Source of the DNA: Paratinospora sagittata
Taxonomy: Eukaryota > Streptophyta > Magnoliopsida > Ranunculales > Menispermaceae
DNA length: 64,000 nucleotides
Direction of reading: 5' to 3'
Assembly (NCBI GenBank): GCA_035771175.1
Contig: CM069607.1
Span: 22,080,001 to 22,144,000, forward strand
Shown here: positions 1 through 12,067 of the stretch, piece after piece
Layout of the letters: every line of letters starts with the position of its first letter
Numbering within the stretch: position 1 is the stretch's first letter
The notes under the pieces: generated by a model
What the model was told of the DNA's origin: nothing
Databases searched by the model: none
What the model saw: the letters and a program-made list of their open reading frames with translations, nothing else
Position numbers and translations under genes: made by a program

Positions 1-3000
1 AATGATAAGTTGATTTCAACTGAATTGATACTCTTACCCATTAATGATTATGATGTGATCTTGGGTATGGATTGGTTATCTGAGTACCAAGCTCAGATCG
101 ATTGCCTTCGAAAGAAGATTACTTTGAGGTTACCTTCGAGAGAGCTGTTGAAAATCTATGGGGATAGAAACAAAATCCCGAAGAATATCATGTCCGCACT
201 TCTCAAATCTGTGAATCAAAAAGAGGAATTCAAAACCCTAACAGAAGCTGAGCCTCTAAAGTCCTTGAGGAATTTAGAAGAGCACTTGGTGGTTAGAGAC
301 TTCCCTGAAGTGTTTCCCGAAGAATTACCAGGATTACCTCCTAAGCGGGAAGTAGAGTTCAAGATAGAACTGTACCCTGGAACCGACCCCATAGCCATGT
401 TACCCTACAGAATGGCCCCTGGCGAATTAATAGAACTAAGGACTCAGCTTGATGATCTTAGTGCGAAGGAATTTATCCAGCCGAGCGAATCACCCTGGGG
501 AGCACCAGTATTGTTTGTCAAAAAGAAAGATGGGTCGATGTGACTGTGTATTGACTACAGAAAATTAAATCAAGTCATAGTCAAGAACAAGTACCCCTAC
601 CCAGAATAGATGATTTGTTCGATCAACTGAAGGGAGCAACTTGTTTTTCCAAGATCGACCTAAGGTCCAGTTATCACCAACTTAGAATCAAAGAGTCAAA
701 CATACCGAAGACAGCATTCAGGACTAGGTATGGACACTTTGAATTAAGAGTCATGCCATTTGGACTCACTAATGCACCAACAACATTCATGGACCTAATG
801 AATAGGACGTTTAGGCCTCATCTAGACAAATTTGTAGTGGTATTTGTTAATGATATTTTGGTTTATTCGAAGACCAATGAGGAACATCAGGACACCTTAC
901 AGTAGTTTTGGAAACATTGAGGCGAAATCAATTGTATGCCAAATTTGAAAAATGTGAATTTTGGATGAAGTCAGTCAAATTTTTGGGCCATGTAGTGTCA
1001 TCAGAAGGGATATCCGTAGATCAAACAAAAGTTGAAGCAGTAATGAACTGGGAAAAGCCAAAATCAGTGACAAAAATTAGAAGCTTTTTGGGACTAGCTG
1101 GTTACTATAGAAGATTTATTCTAAATTTTTTGAGACTAGCTGAGCCTATGACAAAGCTAACAAGGGAGGATGCCAAATTTAGTTGGGATGAGAAATGTGA
1201 GAATTCCTTTCAAGAGTTGAAAAGACGATTGACCACAGCCCCAATATTGATAACTCCTACAAGCGGAGTCGGTTATGTTATTTACACTGATGCTTCTAAG
1301 AATGGTCTTGGCGTTGTTCTGATGCAGGAGGGTAAAGTGGTTGCTTATGCTTCTAGGCAACTGAAGACTCATGAACAGAATTACCCGACTCATGATTTAG
1401 AATTGGCTGCTATTATATTCTCCTTGAAGATATGGAGACACTATCTTTATGGAGAAAATTTTGATTTATACTCTGATCATAAGAGTTTGAAGTACATCTA
1501 TACGCAAAAGGAGTTAAATTTGAGACAAAGGAGATTGATGGAATTGCTGAATGATTATGATTTTCAGCTGCATTATCACCCAAGGAAAGCCAATGTAGTC
1601 GCAGATGCTTTAAGTCGAAAATCTTATAAGAACGACGCAGAAAAAGTCCAGATGTACCAGTTGATTGAAGATTATGATTTGGGCGTACAGAAAGGTGAAA
1701 ACCAGATTTTTTTATATAATATGAGTTGCAAGCCAGACCTACTACATCAAATTAAGGAAGGTCACGCTCAGGATAGAAAACTAATAAAATGGGTGGCAGG
1801 TGCAAGAGCCAATAATGGAAATGCAAATTTCAATATCGATTCAGAGGGGTTATTAAGGTTCAAAGATCGAATTTGTGTACCCAGAATTGAGGAAATTAAA
1901 AAGATCTTGTTTGATGAGGCACATCAGACTAAATACACTTTACATCCTGGTGGAGATACGATGTACCAAAATTTGAAGAAAAACTACTGGTGGAAAGGTA
2001 TGAAGAGAGATGTGGCTAAATATGTGTCTAAATGCCTTACATGTCAACAAGTTAAGGCCAAACATAAAATACCGTCTGGATTGCTACAACCTTTAAAAAT
2101 CCCTAAATGGAAATGGGATAATATAGCAATGGATTTTGTGGGAGCTCTTCCTAGAAATCAAAAAGGTGAAGATAAGGTTTGGGTAATTGTGGATCGACTT
2201 ACTAAAGTGGCACACTTCTTACCAATTAAATCCACAGATCAAGTTAGTAAACTAGGTGAGCTATATGTTTAAGAGATTGTGAAGCTACACGGCGTACCCA
2301 AATCGATAGTGTCAGATAGAGATTCCTTATTCACATCTCAGTTCTGGTCGAGCTTACAACGGGAATTGGGAACCAAATTAACCATGAGCACCGCCTATCA
2401 TCCTCAAATAGATGGTCAATCTGAAAGGTTTATTCAGATCTTAGAAGACATGTTGAGAGCTTCTGTACTAGATTTCAAGGGAAATTGGAGTAAATACTTA
2501 CACCTAGCAGAGTTTGCTTATAACAATAGTTACTAGGCAAGTATACAAATGGCTCCATATGAAGCTCTATATCGACGACCATGTAGGTCACCACTGTGTT
2601 GGGCCGATTGGGAAGATAAGGTACTTACAGGACCTGATATGATCATTGAGATGAACGAAAAAGTGAAGTTGATCCAGAAAAGGCTAGTTACTGCACAGAG
2701 TAGGCAGAAGAGCTACGCAGATAAGAGGCGCCGACCTTTAGAGTTCCAAAAAAGTGATAAGGTATTTCTGAGAATAAGCCCTCAAAAAGGCGTCATGAGG
2801 TTTGGTAAAAAAGGGAAGTTATCACCTCGGTTTATCGGTCCGTTCAAGATCAGTGATCGAATTGGTGAGAATGCTTACAAACTAGACTTGCCAACTAGTT
2901 TATCCGTCATCCACAATGTGTTCCATGTGTCGATGTTGCGAAAATATGAACCAGACCCTTCCCACACCATCAATTGGAAAGAAGTAAAAGTACAAGCTGA

Positions 3001-3178
3001 TGCCACCTATGAAGAAGGACCTTTAAAGATCCTAGATTGGAAAGTTCATAGTTTGAGGAACAAAGACATTCCATTAGTTAAGGTGTTGTGGAAGCATCAT
3101 GGAGTTGAAGAAGCCACTTGGGAACCCGAAAATGAAATGAAGGCCAAATATGCCGACTTATTTCAAAGAACGCTCTAG
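1..3178 (+). pseudogene. Ty3/gypsy pol pseudogene (PR end-RT-RNase H-integrase-chromodomain)
   Basis: The pol polyprotein would copy element RNA to DNA and insert it. Seen in order: the tail of the protease region (VILGMDWL, about 55-78); RT from about 290 to 1200; RNase H with YTDAS, DLELAA and YSDHKSL (D, E, D all kept, about 1280-1480); the integrase zinc finger H-H-C-C (about 1920-2045); the integrase core with the catalytic D, D and E kept (MDF near 2132, SDRD near 2310, QSER near 2418); and a chromodomain-like tail (LWKHHGVEEATWEPE, about 3088-3132). Damage: TGA at 541-543, a one-base loss near 605, a frameshift near 903, TAA at 2270-2272 and TAG at 2534-2536. The RT box reads FVNDIL (codon AAT at 849-851) where YxDD is expected, so a catalytic aspartate is lost. 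A dead copy. Confidence 0.93.
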
Positions 3179-3377
3179 GTAATTAATAATACTCCATTCT
3201 ATGTGTGTACTATCAATTCTTTTTTCAAACTCACCAATGGGTTGGTAAATTTAATAGACTGCTAATGGAATATTTTCAACGTTTTAGGTTTCAAGATACA
3301 ACTAGTCAGCAGTGGAAAAAGTTTAACATCATCAAGTAAGTAAGCTTAAACTTTAATTTTGGGACGAAATTTCTTTT

Positions 3378-3390
3378 AAGGCGGGAAAGA
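3378..3390 (+). other. Polypurine tract of the chromovirus
   Basis: The purine-rich AAGGCGGGAAAGA lies directly before the LTR start TGTAATACCC. This is the position and composition of the primer for plus-strand DNA synthesis in LTR retrotransposons. Confidence 0.8.
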
Positions 3391-5677
3391 TGTAATACCC
3401 TGAAAATTTTGAGAATATCTACTTTCCTTTTCAGCATTATTCTCTGAATTCTTTTATAGGAAATAACCAAATCACTCCTTAATTTACTCCAATCTTCCTT
3501 GCATACAAGATAAAATTTGGAAACCAAATCACCACCACAGAACCCTAACCCTAGTACATAAATACAAAAGCTCTTCCAAACGCCACACCCATCACCACTT
3601 TCATCTCTCTCACTCTCCCTTGTGCCAGCAACGGAAGCATGCGAAGACACCAGAGAAACGCAAGTACCCACAGTGAGCAACCTCTTCGCCTCTTCCTCCT
3701 TTCTCCTTTTTTCCTTTCTCATTTCTTTTACTGTTTTGTTGCGTATAGAAACACAGCAACGGTAGCAACGTCTTTTCGACTGATTGCTGCTCCTCTCTCT
3801 ATCTCTCTCTCTCTACTATGTTTCGCTTATGCTCTCTATATTTCACTGCATCATAGTTTATGTAATTGGAAACCAGAGCAGGTTGCACAAAATGTTATAT
3901 ACTTCAATATACATTTAAGTACCACCTCACCACTCGTCCAATATCATATTATATAACATGCTCTAAACATGCACACCGTAACCCATCTAAGCACCCACAT
4001 CATACATATATATTATGCATTCTATATAATGAACACGCCTCATCTCATATTTAACATTAGATGATATGTATTATACTATCTCATTATATATATATATATA
4101 TTGTTATATATTGTTATATCTATTATGTTTTATATCATCTGTCATATAGTATACTTAAGATACTATAGTGTCGGTATACCTATGATGGTTTATATATAAG
4201 TAATCAAGTGTAATCCTAAAGTCGCGACTTACTTTTAATTATATAGACATACAATAATTTTGAAATCCGGGAGAGTAGTACAAATTACTAATTTATGTAC
4301 AATCTTTATGTGTATAGGTTGATATTGTCGAGTGTCGAGAAATCTGAAAACTTTGAAATTTAGCGATTCAAGTGGGGAAGATTCTATGCCTTTACAATAT
4401 TTTATTTCCATATGTAGATAGGAACATTAAATTACTTAGATTTATAGTATTATTAGATTGTTCGTGCATGCTTATCTTACATGATTATATATATTGTGAT
4501 TGTTGGCCATGACAATAATGTACGTGTATGATTTGTTGTCCCGGGTTGATATTAGATGTGTGTAATTCATGTGTATTTTAAAAGTGTGATGACGTGACAT
4601 ATGACATGTTAGTATTAGCATAATTATTATAATAAAATTTATATGTGAATGCTAATATATTTGGCATTGTGATATGATATCATGTGTTGTGGGGTTTGAA
4701 TATATCATGTGAATACAAGTTATGTATCGTACTTATGCTGCATGTGTGATACTATGACTTCATTAAAGAACATGATTAAGATAAGAATAACACATATGGG
4801 GCAGTTATTCTAAGGAATATCTCCAATGACTGTTTTAGGGCAGTTATTCTGATGAATATCGCCAATGATTATTATGGGGCAGTTATTCATTATGAATATC
4901 GCCAACTAAATCTTAATTTTGGGTAGTGCCACCTTGGGTTTGATTTCCTAAAGGTACGTGATTTAGAATGTGATAGAATTCTCGACTCAAACAATCAAAT
5001 GTGACAACGATTAATGTGTAAAACTTATTTGTAATGTTCTTGTGTGTATATCATGATAAAATGTTGTGAATTGTTTAGATGACCAACTGGGCTTTCAAAC
5101 TCAACCCTATTTTTCATATGCAGATACTTAAGAGAATAAAATCGCGAGTTCGTGACGTAGTTCAGAGTAGTAGGGGTGAGTTAATTATTTTGTTAGTATT
5201 GTGGTGGAAGGGCTGAATGTTTTTATTTGATTTTTAAAAGTTTATTATTTAAACGGGTTGTATTGACAATCAAAATTTAGTGAACATTATTACGGTTAGT
5301 AAAGACCTTGTGGTTTATTTCACGTATGAATGCCTTGAACTTGAATTTATTAATTCTACTTGATGAATATATTTAAAATGTTGTGTCCATAATGGATGGA
5401 CAAGGGCAAGTACCCTCACAATTCAATATAAAAATTTGTATAGTGAAATTATGTGGTCCTTGACATGAAAATGAAAGGGTATTCGTTTATCTTAACCAGT
5501 AAGTTGGTTAGAAGAATACAAATTCATATTTTTTGCAAATTTTACTATCTATATAATGGTTATGGGTTAAGATAGATGGATACGATTAACATCTCGATTT
5601 TAAGTGATCTTTCTCGATAAAATTAAAATATTTATTTTTTTACTTGAAATTTAAGTTTTGAAAATCGGGGTGTTACA
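3391..5677 (+). repeat. 3' LTR of the chromovirus, about 2.29 kb
   Basis: It begins TGTAATACCC after the polypurine tract and ends GGGGTGTTACA. The ends are imperfect inverted repeats (TGTAATACCC versus TGTAACACCC) in the usual TG...CA form. The body is AT-rich with long TA runs (about 4084-4102). It has no coding content; the short open frames around 3306-4054 lie inside the LTR and are not genes. Confidence 0.88.
4797..4906 (+). repeat. Three tandem units inside the LTR
   Basis: GGGCAGTTATTC followed by GAATATCNCCAA occurs three times in a row, with a period of roughly 40-46 bp and a few mismatches per unit. Tandem blocks like this are common in LTR U3 regions; a regulatory role is only inferred. 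Confidence 0.75.
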
Positions 5678-6371
5678 GTGGGTTTCATTGTCTCTTTGAG
5701 GTTTGCATCACAGCCTCAAGGCTTATCCAATTCATTTATTCTTTTAAAATACTAAACAAAGAACTAATTAAACTGAAATATGGGTCATGGATTCGAATGT
5801 ACATTTTATATATCTCATATTTTAGCTTTGACTAATACTTTTATATATACATATAGTTCTCAACACAAATAATCTGTAATAGAGTGATTTTTCCATTATA
5901 AATTTATGGTTTATCCCATATAATGGATGGGGGACTCAAGATAAGTATTTTGGAACATATATAATACATACACATAATTAAGGTATACAGGGTCAAAGAA
6001 TTATAGCAAAAAAAATTTGATTTTTATAAATTGTACTACTTTAAATAATCACTTGTTAAATAAATGATCAAGTGACAAATTAGACAGATTTGTTTTCTTT
6101 CTTTTTTGTTTGTGAAGGTTTCATTACATTTCACTCTCCATGTCTAAACTACATTCCTGTTAATAAATTTTTTTATTTTATTTTTTGAAAAGAAAAAACG
6201 CAAGGCCCCCTACGTCGTTGGGAATCTGGCCCACCCTAACTCGTGGGGTATCAGTCCCTTACGACGCTACTAGTCTCCATACTAACCGAACTGAAACAAA
6301 GGATTTACCGATTTACTTCCGCTAACACAGACAATAGGCCCTAAAAAAAAAGCCAGCAAAGACCCACAAGT

Positions 6372-6510
6372 TAAGATAAGAGGGTTCTTGACCCATAACA
6401 TTAAAGATTGTGCCTTAATTAAATACTGAGACAACAAGATTTAGCACACCCCTACTGCAAGATAAGAGGGTTCTTCAACCGCAACATATAAGAGGGTTCT
6501 TCAACCGCAA
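6372..6510. repeat. Short repeats containing AAGAGGGTTCTT
   Basis: Three copies of AAGAGGGTTCTT with related flanks; two are nearly tandem (about 6461-6510) and share CAACCGCAACAT. The first copy, near 6378, is more divergent. No function is apparent. Confidence 0.6.
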
Positions 6511-6897
6511 CATTTAAGATTCCTCGTTAATTAAAAACCTAAATTGACCAGGGACGAAAAAGGTTTAGCAGACGCACCAAGGCAAATTAGATAGAATTAC
6601 AAAGGGGTGTTACTAGGTTGATTAGGGGTAATACTGACCTTTCATTAGAGGTAAAGTGTGGGTTTGGACTTCACTTCAGTAACAGAAGTTTGTGACTTTG
6701 TGTGAGCACCAATTATTTGATTGTTTTATTGGCAATCATATCGACCCTACTTTTATTCCAATCTTTATCTCTATAATTGAAACTCGTCAGAGCCATGACA
6801 TTTATTGACAAAGACATCGTTGTTCTGTTCTCATCAATATTTGCTAGTTAGCGTACCAGAGATTGAAAATACAAGAAAGCTTTTATGTTCGCTTATC

Positions 6898-6946
6898 CCA
6901 CGTGTTTTTTCTTCACAAGCGTAATACGTGGCAAATGACACGTGTC
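6898..6946. promoter_or_regulatory. Cluster of three ACGT-core (G-box/ABRE-like) sites
   Basis: CCACGTGT (6898-6905), TACGTGGC (6925-6932) and the palindrome GACACGTGTC (6937-6946) lie within 49 bp. ACGT cores of this type are known binding sites for plant bZIP and bHLH factors, and ACGTGGC/ACGTGTC are ABRE forms linked to abscisic-acid response. They sit about 1.2 kb before the NAC start codon, so control of that gene is plausible but inferred. Confidence 0.55.
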
Positions 6947-7140
6947 TTTCAGGCAATGACATCTTAATGGGTGGTTTTAGGAAAATTAAAAAGATTAGCA
7001 ATATTCATAGTAATACAAATTAATTAAATCATAATTTAAGACATTAATAATTGTACATCAAAATATTGAAATTGTGATGTATATAGGCCAGATATATGAT
7101 CCAATAATAATGGAAATGACAACACGTCACCTAGTATGCC

Positions 7141-7254
7141 AAATAATTTGAGATATCAAATTTAAGTTGTATCTTCAATTAATTTTTATATGTTTTTTTC
7201 CTTTTTTTTTTTTTTTAAAAGGATTACCCAATCATTGATGTCTCAAATTATTAC
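7141..7254. repeat. Possible small fold-back element
   Basis: AATAATTTGAGATATCAA (about 7142-7159) is matched in reverse by TTGATGTCTCAAATTATT (about 7236-7253), 17 of 18 bases, around an AT-rich loop with a long T run. It could be a small MITE, but no target duplication was identified. Confidence 0.4.
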
Positions 7255-7924
7255 AACATTGATGTAATGTAGATAGCCTGCTTTTCCAATATATTAAACC
7301 TTTCTTTTACTTAAAAAGTCAAATAGCAATCCCATTCAGTTAAAATTTATAAATTAGTCGAATTATATATAGAATAAACATTGAAAATATAACTTGTAAC
7401 ATTTAATAAAATATGTTAATTAATGAAGTATTCAATATTTTTTTACAGAGAAAAATAAATCCCTAACTAATAACTTTATATATTAAGAAACGAAGAGGCA
7501 ACAATTATAAATCTATATTTTGAAGTTTATATAGCTTTTCTGAAAAAAAGAAAAAAGTTTACACGGGCATAATTAGAAAGGAAAAATCGGAAAGATGATT
7601 TACTTAAGCATTCGGAATATTTGACAGTGAGCGCATACACATTTACCAAATCTGGAGAACGTCAGTTGTGTTCTTAAAATATTCAAAAAAATTATAATAG
7701 TTAGTTAAATCGAGGAATCATTTGCTGGTTTTTTCACGAGGTTATTTTGGATTGAATCCCTGGGACCCATGAGAAGATTTCTTGTGAGTTTGGTTCATCT
7801 TAAAAATTAAATTATAGAAGCATTAGCTCCTAGAATATTGGCTTAGATAGATTTTGCCTTGTAAGGAACTTATTATAACTGTACCCTTCCTCTTCTCCTT
7901 CCTCTCTTATTGTACTCACTCCTC

Positions 7925-7934
7925 TATTTAAATA
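7925..7934 (+). promoter_or_regulatory. Probable TATA box of the NAC gene
   Basis: TATTTAAATA lies about 185 bp before the NAC ATG, directly after a pyrimidine-rich patch (about 7883-7924) of the kind seen in plant core promoters. Placed by position and sequence only; the transcription start was not mapped. Confidence 0.45.
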
Positions 7935-8117
7935 TTGGAAAAGCTACAACAGAAAGATTTAAAGTTTGTTATTGGAGCTATGATGACCATATACAAGCTC
8001 CAATCAATTAAATCTTAATAGATTAGCTAGAATATTGGCTTATAGTTTCAAGCTGATCATAAGTTCAACATACCCATACCGATCAAGCATATTCATCAAT
8101 TTGGGCAAAGCTTCAAT

Positions 8118-11100
8118 ATGGGTTTGAGGGAGATAGAGGCCACACTACCTCCAGGGTTTAGGTTTGCCCCTAGTGATGAAGAATTGGTCTGTCATTATTT
8201 ATATGAAAAGATTGCTAATAAGAAACCCTCAAACTCAAAGGATGCCATGGTGGAGGTGAATTTGCACCTATGTGAGCCCTGGCAACTACCAGGTTAGTCA
8301 ACTTAATTCGTTTGTTTCTTTGATTTTCTTCTGTGCCACCCCTCTCTCTCTCTCTCTCTCCGTCTCTATTTTTTATTCTGGCCGGGGATGGTAACTTAAA
8401 AGTTATTGATCATCAGATTTTTGGAACTCTCTACATGCATGAAATATATTTTTCTCCTTTTTGAAACAGATTTTGTATCTGAAACTGGAAGTAATTATTA
8501 AAGTTTTTAAGTTTTGCTGATCCTTTCAGAACATGTGGACCCACCTTCGTCCTCTCGTTAAATTAGTTGGGAAAAATGCGCCTCAACAACCCCACTTCTT
8601 TTGTGCATGTTCTCATGCCATAGAGTAATATCTTTTCGTATGATTTACGGATAAAAAGTTGTAATTATATATGTCTATTAATTAGATATTAATAATTTAT
8701 TTATTATATAATAAATAATTTAATAAATATATATGTATAATTATATATTTAATTAAAAAATTTTACAATTAAATTAATAATTTTCATCTTATTAATAATG
8801 TAGCACCACACCCAAAAACAACTACCACTACTGGTACTTCTTCGTTTTGGGCGTTCGTCTCCTTCCTTGGGGTGTTCATATTTAAACAGTTTCGATTGAT
8901 GACAAGAAATTAAAATGAGAGAGAGAGAGAGCTTTTGCGAATCAATGGAAGTCCTTTGGTTCAAGTGGCTCAACCTTATCCAAAGAAATTAAAAATATCT
9001 TTTGCTCGTTTTTTGGCATTGGTGATGTTAGATTCTCCCATTCTTTTTCGTTTCTTTTCCTATAAGCAATATATACATCATGCAGAGCTTTTCTTAAGTT
9101 TTTTTTTTCAACTGCAAGTGTCATCATTCAGAGTCCCAAGGTTGCGTGTCCTGGTAAGTATCTACTGCCCGAATATTCACATACTGCTCTCTGCTACCAT
9201 GCTGTTACTAATCCACATTCTTTGTGTTCTCTTTTGCCTTGAGCCAGATTCTACTCACATAAACCTCAATATCCAATTAGATTATTCCATATATAGCAAT
9301 CTTAAGAGATATATTGCTCACAGAAACACGCACTTTAATTATGAGAAGAAAGGTATTATTAAATGAAAATTGTTTGATATACGTTGTGTTCCAACATCAT
9401 TTTTTAACGTTAGTACCTTATTTTTTTAGATATTTTTGGAATGTATGTGTATTGTGTCACATCTTTAAATTAATGCAAATCTTTAAAATATGCAAAGAAA
9501 ACTAAGTACTAGCATAAAAAAAAAATATTGACACTCAATGTATATATAGCATTATTTTTATTAAATTATTATTTTAATTCTTTCCATCTTTTATATAACA
9601 AATTATGGGTGAAAGACAAGTTTTATGTTGTCAAAGTAATTTTAGAGAAGAAAAATTCTAACACGTTATAAAACATGGACCCAAAATCATATTAAAATGA
9701 TGTGACGGGTAGCCACATTAGTCACTTATCGATTTTTTTTTTAATTATTTATTTTATTTCATAATTTTGTTGATGTGGTAATAGTGGCTAACACATTGTT
9801 GGGTATGATTTTAGGTCTATTTTTTAAGTAGTTGTAGCCTTCCTTATGTTTTAATGTATTATTCTCACTATTTCGGCTGCCAGGATCTGTCTCTTATAAT
9901 TATTATTGTCTTTATTCCATTCTGCTGCTTTTGTCGAGTTGCAACATCTATTTAATTGTTTTTCGGCAACCTGTTTCTTGGTTATTTAATTATACGAAAA
10001 GATCTTCTTTGTTCATGAATCCATACCCATTTGTACCATGCATATTAAAAAACAAGGAAACAAAATCATGAATATTCTGTAATATCTTTGCTGCATCACA
10101 GACTCCTATCAATAACAATATAGAATGTTTCATCCTATACTTATAGTATGATTATTATTCAATTTCAATCAATTGTACCAAGAAAAAAAAAAGAACTATT
10201 TTACTTGAAAAAACATGACCAATGACTACGCACCTAAAAACGTAAACATATAATGGGATACAATTTTCCATACATGTATTTTTCAGAGAAGACTAACCTG
10301 TGTGTACTTGTTCAGATGGTGCTAAGGTTGGTGCAAACGAGTGGTATTTCTTCAGCTTTCGCGACCGAAAATATTCGACTGGCTTTCGTTCGAATCGATC
10401 GACGGCATCAGGGTACTGGAAAGCTACAGGAAAAGATCGAACAGTGTTTGATCCAAGAACAGGGGCAGTTGTTGGGATGCGAAAGACTTTAGTTTTCTAC
10501 AATGGTAGAGCTCCTAATGGCGTCAAATCTGGGTGGGTCATGCACGAATTCCGCCTAGAGAATGCACATATGCCTCCTAAGGTCTGAATTAATTCATGTA
10601 TTTAATTAGTTTTGCTTTTTTTTTTTTTGTTTCATACTAGGTATCCCAAATCCTTAGACTAATTTTTGTTCGACGCAGCAGTAGAATGATTGATTTCTCC
10701 AAACGAGGGATCATGACCTTAGGACTCAGCCCTTAGCCCTCTTCCACTAAGCCAACCACTTGGTTAGCTTTGCTTCTTTACCACCACACTAATCATATAT
10801 ATCTCTATCACTATTAAGGAAAAAGTAATAAGTTTGATCCCAATGAGTATTTGCAGTTAAATATCTTCTTGAGGGGTTTACCGGATTGTGCTGATTTAAG
10901 GTGGTTCCTTAGGATGATAATTTAATTAAATTAAGGTTTCGATATTGGGAGTATTGTCGAATAGGTTTTACTCCCTGAAAAACAACGATTTTTCTACTTT
11001 GTCTTCTCATATTGAGTTGTGGCATGGAGAAGTCTTTAATCATTCCAAGGAAAACAAAATATAAATAATAATAATAATAATAATTTCAAACATTAATATA

Positions 11101-12067
11101 TTTCATGTATCGTATGAATTTTTATTTTTTTGCAAATTTGAAAGAAAATAAATGATTTTACAAGAAAAAGTTTTAAAGTGACATTTTAAAAATATTTTCT
11201 GAGGTACCATTAACAAGGTGCCACTTCAGATTTATTCTTTTAGAAAATTGTAATTTTTTTTTCAGATAAATTCAGCATTCATGTTATTGAATTTTCTTTT
11301 AAAAAAAAATTTATGTACAACTTTTTCTTGAAAAAAATAAAAAGTGATTTGTACAATACTTTTGATATTTCCTAAAATGCGTTCAATTTCTCTCCTCAAA
11401 GTTTAAATAAAAAAAAGAAGACCAAAGTAGTGCTGCTTAGACCAAATTAAATGCAAACTAACTAATTCTAATCAAGCACTCTATTCATATCATCGAATAT
11501 ATCATCGAATCATATGCGTCATTTAAAATTGTCTATTGATGTCTAGAGTACTACTTAATTAATTAATTTACATCCAATATTGGCATCTTGGTATACACTT
11601 GTCATTTTTTTTATTTGTTTTAAATATATACCTTCTTATATCTCCCTTCTAATATAGATCTAAGTTGTTGACAGGAGGATTGGGTGCTATGTAGAGTCTT
11701 TAGCAAATGCAAGGAAGAAGTCACCTCTAGCGTTGTCACGCAGAATGGATTTAATGCCGCACTTCTTGTTTCATCTCCTAACTTCTCATCTTCTCCTGCG
11801 GCTCACGCCAATATGCCATGTGGGTTTCAACAGCGCACATCATTCCTACGGATCCAACACTGTGAAGACAAAGATTCAAGAATCCTGCTAGATGTATCAG
11901 CTTTTCGGAGCCCCAATACAATTAATTCCGCACATCCTGATTGTCAAGATACCTGTGCACCGATTAATGAGATTCAAAGTGGAGATGGGATTCTACTGGA
12001 CTTGCTTTTTGAAGATAAAGTTTTTGAGGATGCAGAATCTCTAGATTTTGATGAATTGGGCTTTTAA
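8118..12067 (+). CDS. NAC-domain transcription factor (three exons)
   Basis: A plant-specific DNA-binding regulator, acting in the nucleus. Exons: 8118-8292, 10316-10581 and 11675-12067; both introns are GT-AG and the joined frame is open for 277 residues. The NAC domain is complete: subdomain [16 protein letters not shown] (residues 10-24), B ending CEPWQLP (52-58), C with [12 protein letters not shown] (67-78) and [11 protein letters not shown] (90-100), D with GMRKTLVFY and WVMHEFRL (112-139), [10 protein letters not shown] (148-156). The intron positions are typical of the family. The start [14 protein letters not shown] resembles the NAC074 or NAC21/22-like group, so the ATG at 8118 fits. 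The C-terminal part (157-277) is divergent and ends in an acidic, leucine/phenylalanine-rich segment (about 252-277), a likely activation region. The usual FRFHP reads FRFAP. No stop or frameshift; probably functional. The exact orthologue is not established. Confidence 0.93.
8293..10315 (+). other. NAC intron 1 (2,023 bp)
   Basis: It begins GTTAGT and ends TTCAG, splitting the Asp-59 codon after its first base. It is AT-rich, with CT and GA microsatellites (about 8342-8360 and 8918-8932) and a MITE-like fold-back (9672-9826). The open frames at 8935-9505 fall within the intron, match no family I recognise and are taken as chance. Confidence 0.85.
9672..9826. mobile_element. MITE-like fold-back element in NAC intron 1
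   Basis: The left arm begins near ACATGGACCCAAAATCAT, and the right arm read in reverse begins near AATAGACCTAAAATCAT. The arms stay alignable for about 50 bp, including TAGCCAC in both, around an AT-rich centre. This is the structure of a miniature inverted-repeat transposable element of about 155 bp. No clear target duplication was found, so the superfamily is not assigned. Confidence 0.7.
10582..11674 (+). other. NAC intron 2 (1,093 bp)
   Basis: It begins GTCTGA after codon AAG (Lys-147) and ends TTGACAG before GAGGATTGG (Glu-Asp-Trp); phase 0. It contains an ATA trinucleotide run (about 11063-11082). No gene or mobile element was recognised inside. Confidence 0.85.

Larger units (their letters stand above)
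1..5677 (+). mobile_element. Ty3/gypsy chromovirus (Tekay/Del-like), 3' part, degenerate
   Basis: The window opens inside an LTR retrotransposon: the end of the protease, then reverse transcriptase, RNase H, integrase and a C-terminal chromodomain-like segment, a short non-coding stretch, a polypurine tract and a 2.3 kb LTR. The order RT-RNase H-integrase identifies Ty3/gypsy. The chromodomain-like tail and long LTR fit the Tekay/Del chromoviruses. The gag gene and 5' LTR lie outside the window, so the target duplication cannot be checked. Several stops and frameshifts make it non-autonomous. Confidence 0.93.
5678..7924. other. Upstream region of the NAC gene, no gene seen
   Basis: An AT-rich stretch between the chromovirus LTR and the NAC promoter. 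It holds no convincing reading frame. Around 6195-6350 is a more GC-rich block of unknown origin. At 6372-6510 the phrase GATAAGAGGGTTCTT (or AAGAGGGTTCTTCAACCGCAAC) is repeated three times. The ACGT-core cluster at 6898-6946 and a possible fold-back at 7141-7254 are listed separately. Confidence 0.6.

Noticed and set aside
3306..4054. Open frames at the start of the chromovirus LTR
   Set aside because: They cross the polypurine tract and LTR border and have no domain.
8935..9505. Open frames of 143 and 63 codons within NAC intron 1
   Set aside because: They lie between clear splice sites, have low-complexity composition and match no family I know.
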